DNA of 64,000 nt from Methanocella_A sp964548585. Its GTDB lineage: Archaea > Halobacteriota > Methanocellia > Methanocellales > Methanocellaceae. The position numbers were made by a program, and so were the translations under genes. This document shows, one piece after another, positions 41,835-50,371 of this stretch. Location of the stretch: the NCBI GenBank assembly GCA_964548585.1, contig CAZJRS010000006.1, forward strand, positions 1 to 64,000, read 5' to 3'. The stretch's first letter is position 1. Each line of letters begins with the position of its first letter. The notes under the pieces were generated by a model that worked only from the letters and a program-made list of their open reading frames with translations, was not told where the DNA came from and did no database searches.

Positions 41835-42521
41835 GTGAGAAAAATTGAGAGTATTTACGGATGGTGCTTACCGTTGATTAGCGGTATGGTGCAGATCGCA
41901 CCACAACAGCCACCGGGCAGGTTCGGGGAAGAATCGGTATTGGTCTCGCCGACGGAGCTATTGTCCCGGGACCATGCCATCATCGAGCGACTGATGATCG
42001 TATTTGAAAGCATGATCGCCAGTATCGCAGAAGGAGAAAACCCGGATTTACGACCGATCAACCATGCTGCCAGGATGCTCAAAGAAGTAGGTGTAAACCA
42101 CCACATGGAAGACGAAGAACAGCTGATCTTCCCGAAGATCGAATTGTCCGGGCGCTATGATGATCTGTTAAAGACGCTCCGGCTGCAGCACGACCGAGGC
42201 AGGGTAATCATCGACAGGATCATCGACCTGACAAAGAATGGCACCGTGGAAAGCATCGCAGAGATAAACGAAATGACCAATCAGTGCCTGTCATTTACGA
42301 TCATGTACCGGCCACATGCCGCCGTAGAAGAAACAGTCATCTTTCCGGCACTATATGATTTCGCGTCAAACGACGAGATCCTGAATATCCAGGCGATCAT
42401 CCGCGGCGAGGAAAAAGAGCTGCTGGAAAACGAGGAATTCCGCAGGCGACTGAATAGCCTCGCCATCATCGAAGCGCAGGCAGGGACATCGGATATCAAC
42501 CGGTTCACGCCGAGGGAATGA
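41835..42521 (+). CDS. hemerythrin-domain protein
   Basis: 228 residues from GTG 41835 (GGGGA upstream). A four-helix hemerythrin domain carries metal ligands SRDHAIIE (His near 46), NHHMEDEEQLIFPKIE (HxxxE), LQHDRGR and RPHAAVEETVIFPALYD (HxxxE). Such proteins bind oxygen or NO at a di-iron site. The first 35 residues are not part of the domain. It may help with oxidative or nitrosative stress in an anaerobe. Confidence 0.88.
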   Translation: MRKIESIYGWCLPLISGMVQIAPQQPPGRFGEESVLVSPTELLSRDHAIIERLMIVFESMIASIAEGENPDLRPINHAARMLKEVGVNHHMEDEEQLIFPKIELSGRYDDLLKTLRLQHDRGRVIIDRIIDLTKNGTVESIAEINEMTNQCLSFTIMYRPHAAVEETVIFPALYDFASNDEILNIQAIIRGEEKELLENEEFRRRLNSLAIIEAQAGTSDINRFTPRE

Positions 42522-42561
42522 AAGATCGTTTGGTTTACTGTTTAACAACGATGAAGTTTGA

Positions 42562-42597
42562 ACCGCAAAGACACAAAGACGCTAACGTCTTTGCGGT
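42562..42597. terminator. 11-bp inverted repeat in a convergent gap
   Basis: ACCGCAAAGAC (42562-42572) and GTCTTTGCGGT (42587-42597) are exact complements. It lies between the hemerythrin gene and the SemiSWEET gene, both ending here, so it may terminate both. The motif also resembles dispersed CGCAAAGGCGC-type repeats found in many genomes, and a similar string lies near 59895-59910. Confidence 0.5.
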
Positions 42598-42616
42598 AAA
42601 TTTGTTAATGGTTCGG

Positions 42617-42913
42617 CTAAGGGTAGATTTTTTTAAGCACCAGTATGACTAGGCACAGGCTGAGGCTCAGCGTATTCCAGAGTATGATGATGACGTCGGA
42701 GCGGAGGATACCGTAGGCCAGCCAGAGTAGCATGCCTGCGGCCATGAACAGGAAGAAGAGCGTCGAGACATCTCCGGACGATCGATTCTTGAGGATTTTG
42801 ATGATCTGGGGAATTGTGCTGCCGGTAGTCAGCGCACCTGCGACGAGCCCCAGAATGATCACATGATCCATGATGCCGGGAAGTGACGATTGCAAGTAGA
42901 AATAGTTTATCAT
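42617..42913 (-). CDS. SemiSWEET/PQ-loop small sugar transporter-like protein
   Basis: A 98-residue protein with three membrane helices. GLVAGALTTGSTIPQIIKILKNRSSGDVSTLFFLFMAAGMLLWLAYG holds the PQ motif (IPQ) and the conserved GD-S turn of SemiSWEETs, which work as dimers to move sugars. The start at 42913 has AAAGG 8 nt upstream; an internal ATG at 42871 is an alternative. Confidence 0.88.
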   Translation of the reverse strand: MINYFYLQSSLPGIMDHVIILGLVAGALTTGSTIPQIIKILKNRSSGDVSTLFFLFMAAGMLLWLAYGILRSDVIIILWNTLSLSLCLVILVLKKIYP

Positions 42914-43031
42914 TCGCTGTACCTTTAAAGTGGTTCCGGGGTACGGGGCTGGGTGGCAGTTAAAAATAAAAAGACCTGGGATAGTAGGCTTTGGTACGAA
43001 AGCCCGTTATTCCATGGCCGTGAATGGCAAC

Positions 43032-43571
43032 TTACTCGCCTTTATAGGGCATGTAGCGGGCCTGTATGGCCTCGAAATCCCGGGACAGAATGAAAGACAT
43101 CAGCTCTTTGACCGTGCAAAATGTGAGCTCTTTCGGAAGCTGCAGCTCTTTGAGCGCGTAGATGTGATTGACGTGGAAGATCTGCACGCTGGCGCATGCG
43201 TCCCGGATTAGTTCATTCTTGTCGCCATCGCAGGACTTCTTCCATGCTTTGAATTCCCGGTCTCCACTGAACAGTGCCCGGGCTTTAGGGCCGGTGTACA
43301 CTACACCATCCTTCTTAACGGTAAGCAGTTCACCGTCGACGACGACCTTGATGATCCGGTTGGTACCCATCTGGTACTCGAGGATGTCGCCATCGTAAAA
43401 AAGCATCCGGCCATGGTCGGCGAGGTCCTCATCCGTAAGCGTGCTGACAATGCTGGTGTAGCCTTTGATGTCCCGGAGGTCGTCCAGAAACTCGCGGACA
43501 GTCATGTCTTTGATACCAAGCTCTTCGATCATTCCTTGATCTCTCCCGAAGGTGACCACTTCGGTGTCCAC
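43032..43571 (-). CDS. conserved soluble protein, function unknown
   Basis: 179 residues from GTG 43571, which has GGAG 7 nt upstream. The sequence (TVREFLDDLRDIKGYTSIVSTLTDEDLADHGRMLFYDGDILEYQMGTNRIIKVVVDG) has alternating strands and helices and a C-terminal Cys-containing part. No family is recognised. TTATAAAC near 43608 on the minus strand may be its TATA box. Confidence 0.7.
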   Translation of the reverse strand: MDTEVVTFGRDQGMIEELGIKDMTVREFLDDLRDIKGYTSIVSTLTDEDLADHGRMLFYDGDILEYQMGTNRIIKVVVDGELLTVKKDGVVYTGPKARALFSGDREFKAWKKSCDGDKNELIRDACASVQIFHVNHIYALKELQLPKELTFCTVKELMSFILSRDFEAIQARYMPYKGE

Positions 43572-43749
43572 CGAAGTTCTCCATCATAACTACAACGTCC
43601 CCGTTTATAACAATTGCCATTGCCGGGACCTTCCCTCGGACTTAACGGGGTTTATTTGCAAGGGGAGTTGAGGACATCGATCGATGTGCCCGATAACCCT
43701 AAATAGTATGATAACGTATCGCTTTGTTCACGTATAGCTGGGAGAGCTG

Positions 43750-44709
43750 ATGAGCAGTAATATTGAGGAGCAAAACAGAGAAAAACAGAGCACCGCCCGT
43801 CTTTCTGTGGCATCTAACCTGACACTGGTCATACTCAAGCTCGCCGTGGGCATGATGATAGGCTCGGTGAGCGTAATATCGGAGGCCATCCATTCGGGTA
43901 TCGATCTTATTGCAGCGGTAATCGCCTACTTTTCAGTTCGATCATCTAGCAAGCCACCGGACCAGGAACACGCGTTCGGACATGGCAAGCTGGAGAACCT
44001 GTCTGGCACGATCGAAGCAATACTGATTTTTGTCGCCGCCGGACTGATCCTGTTCGAAGCCTATGAAAAGTTCATCAGGATATCCCACGGCGAAGTGGTG
44101 CAGGACGTAAGTCTCGGTATTATCGTCATGCTCATATCGTCCGTCGTCAATGTCTTCGTGTCCCATAAGCTCATGCAAACGGCGAAGCGCACTGAAAGCA
44201 TAGCGCTGGAAGCAGACGCGATGCACCTGCGCACGGATGTGCTAACATCACTTGGTATCATGGCAGGCCTGATTGCCATAAAGCTGACTGGCCTCGCCAT
44301 CCTGGACCCGATCTTCGCGGTGCTGGTGGCACTGTTTATTCTGAAGGCTGCCCTGGATCTGACGATGAAGTCAGTGCGGGATTTGCTGGATGTCAAGCTG
44401 CCCCCGGAAGAAGAGCAGGACATCGAGAAAATCATCAAGGATCACTCCAGACAATTTGTGGGATTCCACGAGTTACGGACCAGAAAATCCGGATCGGACA
44501 GGTTTATCGACCTGCACCTGGTGGTTTCAAGAGAATTATCCATCGAGCAGGCGCACAACCTCGCAGATCACATCGAAAACGACCTCAAAGCCCGCTTCCC
44601 CCGGTGCAGCGTGATCATCCACGTCGAGCCCTGCGAGGATGGAGATCACTGTGAACAATGTGATGCGGAGGAGTGCGGCAAGCACCCCGCTTTTGTGGCT
44701 GAAGAATAG
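43750..44709 (+). CDS. cation diffusion facilitator (CDF) zinc-type exporter
   Basis: A 319-residue CDF protein. The transport site has HSGID (HxxxD) in the second membrane helix and HLRTD (HxxxD) in the fifth, the pattern of Zn/Cd exporters. A C-terminal cytoplasmic domain ends with a Cys/His/Asp-rich tail (EPCEDGDHCEQCDAEECGKH), an extra metal-binding site. It is the second heavy-metal exporter in the window, but no SmtB-like site is seen before it. Confidence 0.92.
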   Translation: MSSNIEEQNREKQSTARLSVASNLTLVILKLAVGMMIGSVSVISEAIHSGIDLIAAVIAYFSVRSSSKPPDQEHAFGHGKLENLSGTIEAILIFVAAGLILFEAYEKFIRISHGEVVQDVSLGIIVMLISSVVNVFVSHKLMQTAKRTESIALEADAMHLRTDVLTSLGIMAGLIAIKLTGLAILDPIFAVLVALFILKAALDLTMKSVRDLLDVKLPPEEEQDIEKIIKDHSRQFVGFHELRTRKSGSDRFIDLHLVVSRELSIEQAHNLADHIENDLKARFPRCSVIIHVEPCEDGDHCEQCDAEECGKHPAFVAEE

Positions 44710-44844
44710 TGATAGGTGGAGAATAAAATTTCTGGCGTTTGATATGACATTGGCTGGTTTTAATGAGCCAACCTGACTGAATTGCTTTTCGTATCAATAC
44801 CATTGACAAGGATACGCATAAAACTCTTGTATACATGGGTGTCA

Positions 44845-44870
44845 GGGGAACTTTTTATAAAAAGTTCCCC
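44845..44870. repeat. hairpin repeat, copy 1 (perfect 26-bp palindrome)
   Basis: Left arm GGGGAACTTTTTA, mirrored exactly. It is preceded by TGTCA and followed by CTCGCGACCCCTCCAAAACAT. A second, slightly shorter copy with the same flanks begins 90 bp downstream. Confidence 0.7.
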
Positions 44871-44934
44871 TCGCGACCCCTCCAAAACATCGCTTTAAAA
44901 ATGCCCTACGGGCTTACTTTAGGGTCGAGAGTCA

Positions 44935-44958
44935 GGGGAACTTTTGTAAAAGTTCCCC
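44935..44958. repeat. hairpin repeat, copy 2
   Basis: GGGGAACTTTT, GT, AAAAGTTCCCC: 11-bp arms. Preceded by GAGTCA and followed by CCCTTTCAAAACATT, as in copy 1. It ends 22 nt from the 3' end of tRNA-Val, so it could terminate the tRNA transcript (minus strand). Confidence 0.7.
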
Positions 44959-44980
44959 GACAGCCCTTTCAAAACATTAA

Positions 44981-45054
44981 TGGGCCCGAAGGGATTCGAA
45001 CCCCTGACCTCCGCCGTGTGAAGGCGACGTCATAGCCGACTAGACCACAGGCCC
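44981..45054 (-). tRNA. tRNA-Val (anticodon CAC)
   Basis: A complete cloverleaf on the minus strand: acceptor GGGCCTG with CGGGCCC, D-arm GTC/GAC, anticodon stem TCGCC/GGCGG with loop TTCACAC, T-arm with GGTTCGAATCC and discriminator A. Anticodon CAC is at 45018-45020. CCA is not encoded. There is no intron. Confidence 0.95.
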
Positions 45055-45159
45055 GTATAGAATTACAGCATTATAGTGCGAGCATTACGATGCTCTTCAT
45101 CTATTATAAAATTATCGGCCGAAAGCGCCGATAAAAAATGTAAGAATACCCCGATGTAC

Positions 45160-45435
45160 TTAGAGCGGTATTCCCTTTTCCTTTGCTAAAAAATCCAGGC
45201 CGTGGCTCTTGATATGAACCTCAAGGTCTTTGACTTTGCCAGCATCCATATGCCGTTTTTCAATAGCCGCATAGTCCTTCTGTTCAAGAGTCTCGCAAAC
45301 GTCTAGCACGTCTTGTAAAGGCTTGTCGATATTATTTGCGATCTCGCTCGCCTTCACGCCATCGAACTTGTTGTGGTGTAACGAAGACTTAAGATACATC
45401 AGTACTTCTCGTTCGGATCCGGATATTGCTACCAT
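45160..45435 (-). CDS. small winged-helix-like protein
   Basis: 91 residues: SEREVLMYLKSSLHHNKFDGVKASEIANNIDKPLQDVLDVCETLEQKDYAAIEKRH looks like a helix-turn-helix with a recognition helix at LQDVLDVCETLEQ, followed by a charged wing and tail. GGAG lies 7 nt before the ATG. It may be a DNA-binding protein of the Methanocella type; the target is unknown. Confidence 0.7.
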   Translation of the reverse strand: MVAISGSEREVLMYLKSSLHHNKFDGVKASEIANNIDKPLQDVLDVCETLEQKDYAAIEKRHMDAGKVKDLEVHIKSHGLDFLAKEKGIPL

Positions 45436-45730
45436 AGTGATACTCCATAGATATCTTGAAGTGTAAAAGTTAAATACTTGCTACCGGACGGACGGATATA
45501 CCTTGAGCTGTTCGTCATTTTCACGGGATATCCAGAAAACTTAAAGCCTGGAGAAAGTTCTAAACATATTTATATATCCAGAGGCTTCATAGTGTACTGC
45601 CTGCACATTTCAGCTCGTTCTATCCAGAGCCATCAATGTAGCGTACGGCGTACTGCGGCTACACGCCAGGGGAAAATATATATTAAATACTCCTGATGTG
45701 CGTTGCAAGCAAATTTACTAGGTTACTATC

Positions 45731-47839
45731 ATGAGTACTGAATGTCCGACATGCCAGGGAAAGGGCTATGTCATCAAGGGCGAGGAAACCTGCCCAGCCT
45801 GTAGCGGCCAGGGCAAGGTAAAGAGCATGAACCTGATAAACATGTCCGAGAAGGACATTAAGGGAATGCTTAGCGGCTTCTGCCCGAAGTGTAAGGGAAG
45901 CGGCAAAATACAGGAGCGGGAGAAGTGCAATGACTGTGCGGGCACAGGCAAGCTGGCCGACTGCGAGATCTGTGGCAAACCGGCTCTCCCGGGCCAGACT
46001 GTGTGTGAGAACTGTAAAGGTATCCACCCGGTATTCAAACTGACTCAGGCATGCGATGTCTCCGACCTGGAGGTAGGGAAAGCGTATCTTGGCAAGGTCG
46101 CAAATCTGGCAGATTTCGGGGTTTTCGTGAACCTGAACGACCAGACCAAGGGCTTGATACACTCGAGCAACGTCAACCGGCCGTACGTGCCGGGTGAAGA
46201 GGTCGTCGTCAAGATCAACTCGATTAAGCCGAACGGCAACTTTGATCTCCTCCCCCATAAAGTGACCACATACAAGGTCGTCGAAGTCGAAAAGAACCTG
46301 CCCCGGACTAAATCGTCGGAAGTCGGCAGGTTTGTCAACAAACTTGTCAGCATTAACGGTGAAGTGGTTCAGGTCAAGCAGACCAGCGGCCCTACGATTT
46401 TCACAATCACCGATGAGGAAGGCTCAGTTTCCTGCGCCGCCTTTGTCGAAGCCGGCCAGAGGGCTTTTCCGGATATAGAGCTGGAATGCATGGTCCGGGT
46501 CATCGGCGAGGTCACCAAGAGGAATAACGGCCTACAGCTCGAAGTGCTGGATATGAAAAAGCTTAGCGACGAAGACGCCGCGAAGGTCAGGAGAGTCATC
46601 GAAGAGGCGATTGAAAAGCGTGCGGCCCCGCAACGCGTTGACTTCATGGTAAAGAGCGAAGTGCTTGAGAAGCTCCGGCCCCAGATGGAGAATGTCGCCC
46701 TGCATATCCGTAAGGCGATATTGAAATCCCAGCCGATCATCATCCGGCACCACGCGGACGCAGACGGCATCTGCGCCGGAGTAGCCGTAGAAAGGGCATG
46801 CCTGCCATTGATCAGAGAGCAGGGTGACTCTGACGCCGAACACCATTTCTTTAAGAGATCGCCGTCGAAGGCACCGTTCTATGAGCTGGAGGACGTGAAC
46901 AAGGACCTGGTCATGGCCCTGGAAGATAACCAGAGATTCGGCCAGCGCATGCCGCTGATCGTACTTATGGACAACGGCTCCACCGAGGAAGACATCGATG
47001 CGTACAAATACACTAAAATCTACGAAATCGATCTTCTCGTCGTGGATCACCACCACCCGGACACGATCGTAGATCCATACCTGAAAGGTCACGTCAACCC
47101 GTACCACGCGGGCGGCGACTTCGGGATCACCGCAGGTATGCTGGGCATGGAGCTGGCCCGGATGATCAATCCGGACGTCACCGAGGAGATCAAGCACCTT
47201 GCGGCAGTAGCGGCAGTGGGCGACCGGTCGGAAGCCCCGGAGAGGGCGAAGTACCTGGAACTTGTTAAGGAGAAGTACTCCGAGGACGAGCTGAAGAAAA
47301 TGGCCCTGGCCCTTGACTTCGAGCAGTTCTGGCTTAGGTACAACGACGGCAGAGGCCTGGTCAACGATATCCTCAACTTTGGAGATGCGAAGCGGCACAG
47401 AGGACTCGTCGACCTGCTCAACGAGAACGCGAACCGGATGATCAACGACCAGATGGACGCATCGATGCCCCACGTGAAAGTCATGGACCTGCCGAACGGA
47501 GCGCTATTGCATGTGATCGACGTAGAGCTGTTCGCCCACAGGTTCACCTTCCCGCCCCCGGGCAAGATGACCGGCGAGATTCACGATCGCATGTGCAAGA
47601 AGAATGAAGGCAAGCCGGTCATCACGCTGGGCTTCGGACCTGATTTCGCAGTGCTACGCAGCCGCGGCGTACTGATGAACATACCGAGAATGGTCAGAGA
47701 ACTCCGCGATGAGATCAAGGGCGGCGGCGTCAGTGGCGGTGGCCACCTCGTCGTGGGCTCGATCAAGTTCGTCGAGGGCATGAGAAAAGAAGTCCTCGAA
47801 AAGATGACAACGAAGATCGGGCAGGACCCGATCGGGTAA
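45731..47839 (+). CDS. archaeal RecJ-like DHH phosphoesterase with DnaJ-type zinc finger (COG1107)
   Basis: A 702-residue protein. Residues 1-100 hold a DnaJ-type zinc finger (CPTC, CPAC, CPKC and CNDC repeats). An S1 RNA-binding domain (GKVANLADFGVFVNLNDQTKGLIH) follows, then an OB-fold (INGEVVQVKQTSGPTIF). The C-terminal half is DHH phosphoesterase-like: HADADGICAGVAVERA and VDHHHPD. COG1107 proteins are archaeal RecJ-type nucleases linked to replication. A TATA box near 45677-45688 suggests a start near 45715. It is convergent with priL. Confidence 0.92.
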   Translation: MSTECPTCQGKGYVIKGEETCPACSGQGKVKSMNLINMSEKDIKGMLSGFCPKCKGSGKIQEREKCNDCAGTGKLADCEICGKPALPGQTVCENCKGIHPVFKLTQACDVSDLEVGKAYLGKVANLADFGVFVNLNDQTKGLIHSSNVNRPYVPGEEVVVKINSIKPNGNFDLLPHKVTTYKVVEVEKNLPRTKSSEVGRFVNKLVSINGEVVQVKQTSGPTIFTITDEEGSVSCAAFVEAGQRAFPDIELECMVRVIGEVTKRNNGLQLEVLDMKKLSDEDAAKVRRVIEEAIEKRAAPQRVDFMVKSEVLEKLRPQMENVALHIRKAILKSQPIIIRHHADADGICAGVAVERACLPLIREQGDSDAEHHFFKRSPSKAPFYELEDVNKDLVMALEDNQRFGQRMPLIVLMDNGSTEEDIDAYKYTKIYEIDLLVVDHHHPDTIVDPYLKGHVNPYHAGGDFGITAGMLGMELARMINPDVTEEIKHLAAVAAVGDRSEAPERAKYLELVKEKYSEDELKKMALALDFEQFWLRYNDGRGLVNDILNFGDAKRHRGLVDLLNENANRMINDQMDASMPHVKVMDLPNGALLHVIDVELFAHRFTFPPPGKMTGEIHDRMCKKNEGKPVITLGFGPDFAVLRSRGVLMNIPRMVRELRDEIKGGGVSGGGHLVVGSIKFVEGMRKEVLEKMTTKIGQDPIG

Positions 47840-47841
47840 AA

Positions 47842-47875
47842 GTCGTGGCATTCAGATGCCACGACAGATTCTTTT
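47842..47875. terminator. bidirectional terminator between recJ-like and priL
   Basis: GTCGTGGCAT and ATGCCACGAC form a perfect 10-bp stem with a 4-nt loop (47842-47865), followed by AGATTCTTTTT on the plus strand. It lies between two convergent stop codons. Confidence 0.65.
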
Positions 47876-48993
47876 TACAACTTTTTATCTACAGCTGCCC
47901 CGGCACCTGCCGAAGGCGACATAACTTCAACGTTATTGGCAACATCTGCAGCTTTACCACTACTTTCTTTAAACGCCTGAGCTGCCGCCTGATCTTTTGC
48001 CCGTCTCCACTGGGCTTTACGGTAATATCCCAGCGGGTGAGTGACAATCTCGCATAGTTTAGTTTTACCGGTACAGTTCCCATACGTGACCATGGTTTTG
48101 CACGACGGGCAGGTGTACTCGGTCCCGCTGCTGCCGGTAATATGCTGCACCTGGTAGTAGGTCATATCCTCCCGGAAGTCCGGTGCAAGACGGTAGAGGT
48201 CCATGATGGCGTCTTTGTCAAGGCCAATGTTGGCGAGGAATGAAGTCAGCGCAAACCGAGCCGTGTGAGGCAGATTGATCCCTTTCTGGAGGTCCGAGAG
48301 CAGGTTCCTCATGCAGGGCGGGAACGAGTCCTGAGATACTTCCCCTTCGGCGATCAAGCCTTTCTCACCCTTGAGCTGATCCAGCGATTCCCGGATCTCT
48401 GCCAGATACGGCTCGAGCACTGGCATCAGCTCAACCGGGACCTTAGCCCCGAAGCCAGCCTGAATCTTTTCTCGAACAGCTTCCTCAAGCAGCCGGGCAA
48501 AAGAGTCCCGGGGCACATAGACCATTCCAGAGATAACCTTACGGTTGATCAGTTTCCATTCCAGGTTCCGCAGTCCGGAGGCATACCGAAGGTAGTCGGT
48601 GAAGTGAATCACGAACTCCCGGTCCTTGACCCGGGAAGAGACCCCGAAGTCAAGTCCGACATCGATCAGCCCGACGTCGCCTTCGCCGAGCATAAGTTCG
48701 TAGGCCCTCTTGGACTCCCATAAGGCGAAGCGTTTGATTAAGTACGGGTCTTCGGTCATGGCCACCATCATACGGGCCACAGGGTACGATAACAGCTCCC
48801 GCTCTGGATCAAGCAGCAGATCATCGGTATGAGCCTCCCCCTTCAGGGCATTGAGTACACGTTTTTTCGCCCTGGTGCGCACCTGCCCGTATGCGGGCTT
48901 ATGGACAATATCCGAAAGAGAAAAGTTACGGTCCCTGACGTAGGACATCGCCTCCTGGGTAAAGGGATATTTGGCATAAGCGACCGCATCCAT
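47875..48993 (-). CDS. priL: DNA primase large subunit PriL
   Basis: About 372 residues. MDAVAYAKYPFTQEAMSYVRDRNFSL is the usual archaeal N-terminus; the C-terminal Fe-S domain has FPPCM (first Cys), then CPSCKTMVTYGNCTG and KTKLC. PriL steers initiation by the catalytic PriS, which is not in the window. ATG 48993 has GAGGG 7 nt upstream; a GTG 3 nt earlier is also open. Confidence 0.95.
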   Translation of the reverse strand: MDAVAYAKYPFTQEAMSYVRDRNFSLSDIVHKPAYGQVRTRAKKRVLNALKGEAHTDDLLLDPERELLSYPVARMMVAMTEDPYLIKRFALWESKRAYELMLGEGDVGLIDVGLDFGVSSRVKDREFVIHFTDYLRYASGLRNLEWKLINRKVISGMVYVPRDSFARLLEEAVREKIQAGFGAKVPVELMPVLEPYLAEIRESLDQLKGEKGLIAEGEVSQDSFPPCMRNLLSDLQKGINLPHTARFALTSFLANIGLDKDAIMDLYRLAPDFREDMTYYQVQHITGSSGTEYTCPSCKTMVTYGNCTGKTKLCEIVTHPLGYYRKAQWRRAKDQAAAQAFKESSGKAADVANNVEVMSPSAGAGAAVDKKL

Positions 48994-49098
48994 CACATGC
49001 CCTCGTCAACCGGGTTACAGCCACACTGGCTGTCAGCAACATAGGCTGTTCTTGTTATAATGGTTGCATCTCAGGTAAAAGCTTTGTCAATCAGATTT

Positions 49099-49215
49099 TG
49101 CGATTAATAAGTAAACATTATCGTCCGAAGGGCGTGCGCTAGGATGGAATAAGCGAGCGTCGAGGGATGTTCGCGTTGTCTCCACACTTTGGACCAAAAG
49201 GTCCAAGTTCTGTTT
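49099..49215 (+). ncRNA. possible small RNA before the KGG protein
   Basis: No protein frame is plausible here. A TATA-like GATTAATAAG (49102-49111) is followed by about 90 nt of GC-richer sequence and then a strong hairpin, TTGGACC, AAAA, GGTCCAA (49189-49206), with GTTCTGTTTTTAAT behind it. This is the layout of a small RNA unit with its own end, but no known RNA family is recognised. Confidence 0.3.
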
Positions 49216-49217
49216 TT
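49189..49217 (+). terminator. 7-bp hairpin with T-run before the KGG protein
   Basis: Stem TTGGACC/GGTCCAA with an AAAA loop, then GTTCTGTTTTT. No gene ends just before it on this strand. Confidence 0.5.
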
Positions 49218-49269
49218 AATACGGGTCATTTTAATTGTAATATACTGCGGATGAGAATCTGGTGATGAT

Positions 49270-49461
49270 ATGGCCAGGAGGATGGAAATGGCAGATAAAG
49301 GTGGTATGTCCGTAAAAGAGGCAGGACGTAAAGGAGGTCAGGCAACCTCTAAGTCCCACGACCGAACGTTCTACGAGGAGATCGGCCATAAAGGTGGCGT
49401 GAAGGGCGGCCAGCGTGTGCGCGAGCTCATTCAGAAGGGTAAAGCGGCCGAAAGAAGATAA
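49270..49461 (+). CDS. KGG-motif stress protein (Con-10/GsiB-like)
   Basis: A 63-residue very hydrophilic protein with three KGG-type repeats: EAGRKGGQATSKSH, EEIGHKGGVKGGQ. Such proteins are linked to desiccation and stress in many microbes and are often disordered. GGTGAT precedes the ATG; AATATAC near 49239-49245 may be its TATA box. Confidence 0.85.
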   Translation: MARRMEMADKGGMSVKEAGRKGGQATSKSHDRTFYEEIGHKGGVKGGQRVRELIQKGKAAERR

Positions 49462-49514
49462 AAGAAGTGTGGGCATCAAGTTTGAGATGATCAAACTTGA
49501 GCCTTCTCGTCCGG

Positions 49515-50255
49515 TTATTCTGACTCGATACGAGGTGCTAGCAGGTAGATGACAGAGCCATTACCACTGGCGATGTTGAAGGTGAGCTTGACCGGGTAGT
49601 CAGAGCCCAGGTCGATGTTAACCTGCTCAGCCTTGCCCAGCGACTTGACGATGTCGTTCAGGTAATCCAGAGAGAACAGCGACCGGACATTGCCGGTAGA
49701 CTGCAGCGAAATAAGGCTGGACTCGGGGATTTCCAGGCGCACCTTATCCAGGTCACCCTCGGCTTCAACGTAGAACGTCTTATCATATACGCCCAGAGCC
49801 ATGTGATCGGACACCTTCTCCGCGGCCTTTACAGCTCGCTTTAATTCGGCGCCGTTCAGCACGATCTTTGCCGGCAGTTCAAGAGTCGGTACTTTAGGCT
49901 CTTTTCTGATCGAGCTGGGGTCCAGCAATGACAGAGTATATGCCAGCCCTCCTGTGCGTATTTCCAGCTTACGGGTTTCCTCGTTGAGGTTGAGCTCCAG
50001 CCGGTCGTCCCTGGCAGTCATGCCAAGGATATCCATGAATCTGACCAGATCTATACCTATCTCGCCTTCCGTGGCTTCAAATGTGTCGAACGCTTTAGCG
50101 TTCAGGTCAAAGGCCACCATGGCGACGTTCGCCGGGTCCACCGCGCGGGCGGAGATGGAGTCCTTCGTGATCCTGAACTTGGCCTCATCGACCAGAGTCG
50201 AAACGGCTTCGATCGCGTCCTTGAAGACCTCTGCATTGATTGCCGCCTTGAACAT
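49515..50255 (-). CDS. pcn: DNA polymerase sliding clamp PCNA
   Basis: A 246-residue clamp: MFKAAINAEVFKDAIEAVSTLVDEAKF at the start, SISARAVDPANVAMVAFDL, and a C-terminus LAPRIESE. It forms a ring that holds polymerases, FEN1 and ligase on DNA. AAGGA lies 7 nt before the ATG. A tandem 16-bp duplication is found between its promoter and the end of tfs. Confidence 0.97.
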   Translation of the reverse strand: MFKAAINAEVFKDAIEAVSTLVDEAKFRITKDSISARAVDPANVAMVAFDLNAKAFDTFEATEGEIGIDLVRFMDILGMTARDDRLELNLNEETRKLEIRTGGLAYTLSLLDPSSIRKEPKVPTLELPAKIVLNGAELKRAVKAAEKVSDHMALGVYDKTFYVEAEGDLDKVRLEIPESSLISLQSTGNVRSLFSLDYLNDIVKSLGKAEQVNIDLGSDYPVKLTFNIASGNGSVIYLLAPRIESE

Positions 50256-50318
50256 GTCGTATTCCTTACCCTTGGTAGTTACTAACTGTAGTAATCGCTA
50301 TAGCTAAATAAAAGCTTT

Positions 50319-50350
50319 GATGCCTGGCACCAGTGATGCCTGGCACCAGT
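50319..50350. repeat. tandem 16-bp duplication between tfs and pcn
   Basis: GATGCCTGGCACCAGT occurs twice in a row (50319-50334 and 50335-50350). Adjoining GCCAGCTGGCCAGTGCCAG gives several overlapping inverted repeats. It lies 22 nt after the tfs stop and within 70-100 nt upstream of pcn. Confidence 0.65.
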
Positions 50351-50371
50351 GCCAGCTGGCCAGTGCCAGCG

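Noticed and set aside
43429..43620. Alternative ATG frame MAIVINGDVVVMMENFGG before the 43032-43571 gene
   Set aside because: It looked like a frameshifted N-terminus, but the GTG at 43571 has its own GGAG at 7 nt and a TATA box at the right distance, so the gene is complete without it.
46532..47473. Minus-strand frame of 313 residues inside the RecJ-like gene
   Set aside because: Antisense shadow; rich in Val, His and Arg, no domain, and the plus-strand gene has clear DHH and zinc motifs here.
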